64,000 nucleotides of DNA from Lagopus muta (Eukaryota > Chordata > Aves > Galliformes > Phasianidae), in NCBI RefSeq assembly GCF_023343835.1, contig NC_064437.1:51038972-51102971 (forward strand), in the 5' to 3' direction. Within the stretch, counting starts at the first letter, position 1. Each line of letters opens with the position of its first letter. The notes beneath the pieces are model-generated. The model was not told where the DNA came from. It searched no databases and saw only the letters and a program-made list of their open reading frames with translations. Shown here one piece after another: positions 61,958 to 64,000 of the stretch. The position numbers were made by a program, and so were the translations under genes.

Positions 61958-64000
61958 CTGAGAAGGAAACCAGTAAGGCAATCAAATCAAAACAAAAAAT
62001 TAAGATGTACTGTCAACATCAAAAAAAAAAAAAAAAGAATAAAAAATTGGTAGCAATAAAAGATAAGGAAACGTTTCCAAAAAATAACATTTATATAATT
62101 GCTTAAAAAAAAAAAAAAAACAGCACACCTTTGAAATTATACAGTATTTTGCCATTGTACAACAAAGAGATTATAATTGAAATAATACTGGTTCAGCAAT
62201 AAAATGTTTTTCTATAATAAAGAACCATATGCCAAAATATTAAAACAGCAAACTTCAGATTGGGAAACATCTGTTCTTATGCCTTTCCAAAAAGTTTTCT
62301 ATATAACAAATAATACATTCCAAAATACTTGTGCCATGTTTACTGTCTTGGCCTATGAAGGCTATCTGTATGGTATAAACATACTTAGGCAAAATTTAGA
62401 ATGGCTTAGGACAGTAATAATTGAAATGTTACACAGTCCTTAAATAACTGTTAATGCAAAGGTAATGGTGCTATAACTGGAAGATGGAATGAGTATATTT
62501 TCTTTTCCAAAACTGATGCTAAAGCACAGTACATATATACAGAGGAGAAAACTAAGATGTAAAACTTAACTGAAAAAAAAACATTCAAAGACATGTTTGC
62601 AGTGATTCCATGGGTCTAGCAGACTCCAGCAAACTTGTGCCATGAAATGTGCAAGTTCAAAAACATTGAGATCATGGTCTGATTTAGATCTCTTATGTTC
62701 CAATTATAATAATACACAAATTTCACAAAACATTTAACAGAGAAAGTATGTTTTTAAAACTTATGTCTACACCGTTACAGAAATAATTCAGTATAGCCTC
62801 AGGTGAGAGCATAAAAGGAGACCTGCAGGTGTGTTTCCACAGCTTACACATATACCTGAGACAAGACAGGGCTCTAATGACAGGAATCCAACATCCACCA
62901 AAAAGTAAACAGATTGTAACACCCCTACTGGAAAACTGAGTTTGAAACAATATTAGATAGAATGTCAACGACCCTTTAACCAGACTATGGAAGATGAACA
63001 TAGCAAACTGATGCTCAAGCTCCAGCAAAAACCCCTTCAATACCACAGGATATACCATGATAGGAAATAATTCCTCCATTTGTCCTGCTTTTTTTTTTTT
63101 TTTTTTTCCTAAAATTACAACCACTGCTCAGGATTTTTTTTGATTTCCAGTTACAGACATGGTTCTGACAAACCATTTTGTGCAGTAGGATTGTTTCTGC
63201 CAGCAATACAAACTGTTACAGAAATGACACAGCGACAGTCTTATTCTGCTAATGGAAATACATACTAAAACTCTTCCAGTTTTAACTGTGGCATAAGCTA
63301 ATCCAGTTTTGGTTAGGACTCCATAGCACTAGTATTTTACTGAGCTATGGAATCTAGTTCTGAGCTTGCCATTGAAAATCTTTATTATACATTTTCTCTT
63401 GATAAAATAACTTACTACTACATATCTAACAAGAACCACCACAATTACACTGTTCACGCATTTTCATACAGTCTCCACAGCACATACACAACATTTACAG
63501 GACTGCACGTTTCCACAATCTGCCAAGCCAGAGTGATACAGAGGGAAATCCAAAAGCAACAAAAAACCTCCTGCCAGACCAGACTGCTCAGCCATACAGC
63601 TCCAGCTTGTTAACTGGTCAAAGTTTAAATTACAAAATAAACAGTTCATAGGAACAACCTTTCTCCAAAGGTTGGCTTGCATCCTCAGGCACTTATTTCT
63701 ATGCCTTTAATGTTTTTCAAGTCTCTTAATGCCATAGATGCTACTTTCCAACCCTTCTAACAAATTATCTCATTCAAGAAACCTACAACTTTCTTTCAGC
63801 AGATAGTAGGACATTTAAATTTCTGTCTGTACTCTATTTTAGAAGACCTATATCACAAGCTGTACATCATTGTTCACAGCTGCTATACACAAATAGCCAT
63901 TGAGGAGCAGCGCCATTTGTTTGATGAGTAACAAAAAGGTTACAGTGAATTTAACCAACAAGCATGTTATCCTTTAAAAAAAGTGCTCAGTTGACTTGGC
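61958..64000 (-). other. EXOC6 intron running off the right edge
   Basis: I looked for the preceding exon, expected to end in FTHLP, and did not find it. The stretch has several poly-A and poly-T tracts, including 19 T at 63089-63107, and no other feature. Confidence 0.7.

Overview
The window is vertebrate nuclear DNA and almost certainly avian, most likely from a galliform such as chicken. Three things point there. First, spliced minus-strand exons give a complete 492-residue CYP26A1, a complete CYP26C1 and the 3' end of EXOC6, in the conserved vertebrate order EXOC6 - CYP26C1 - CYP26A1, all in one orientation. Second, there is a CR1 retroposon 3' end at about 51.2 kb. Third, there is a short mariner-family element with Galluhop-like termini at about 53.4 kb. 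From general knowledge this locus is on chicken chromosome 6; the sequence itself does not name the chromosome.

Layout from left to right (all genes on the minus strand, so read right to left). 1-11.55 kb: non-coding DNA downstream of CYP26A1, with a 22-nt poly-G run and a perfect 13-bp hairpin. 11.55-14.7 kb: CYP26A1, 7 exons, with a TATA box and a proximal DR5 retinoic acid response element (RARE). 14.4-15.5 kb: CpG island. 15.9 kb: a second, near-consensus DR5 RARE inside a distal upstream segment. 16.95-23.15 kb: CYP26C1, 6 exons, with its own TATA box and CpG island. 24.38-64 kb: the 3' part of EXOC6. Its last four standard coding exons are at 55.0-55.2, 46.95-47.02, 25.48-25.59 and 24.61-24.75 kb. 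A further 30-nt cassette with good splice sites lies at 61.93 kb. The rest of this region is intron, including one intron of 21 kb. Earlier EXOC6 exons lie beyond the right edge.

Functionally, CYP26A1 and CYP26C1 are endoplasmic-reticulum cytochrome P450s that hydroxylate and clear retinoic acid. The two DR5 RAREs upstream of CYP26A1 are the expected feedback switch by which retinoic acid induces its own degradation. EXOC6 (Sec15) is an exocyst subunit and appears to be a syntenic neighbour rather than a pathway partner.

The items most worth a second look are the 30-nt EXOC6 microexon, the paired RAREs, an about 50-residue expansion of the CYP26C1 linker between the I-helix and K-helix, a CpG island over the penultimate EXOC6 exon, and a 92-bp imperfect palindrome of MITE type in the large EXOC6 intron. 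I saw no undescribed multi-gene system, no tRNA or rRNA gene and no viral gene. Exon boundaries were read by hand from splice consensus, frame and remembered family sequence; no alignment was run.
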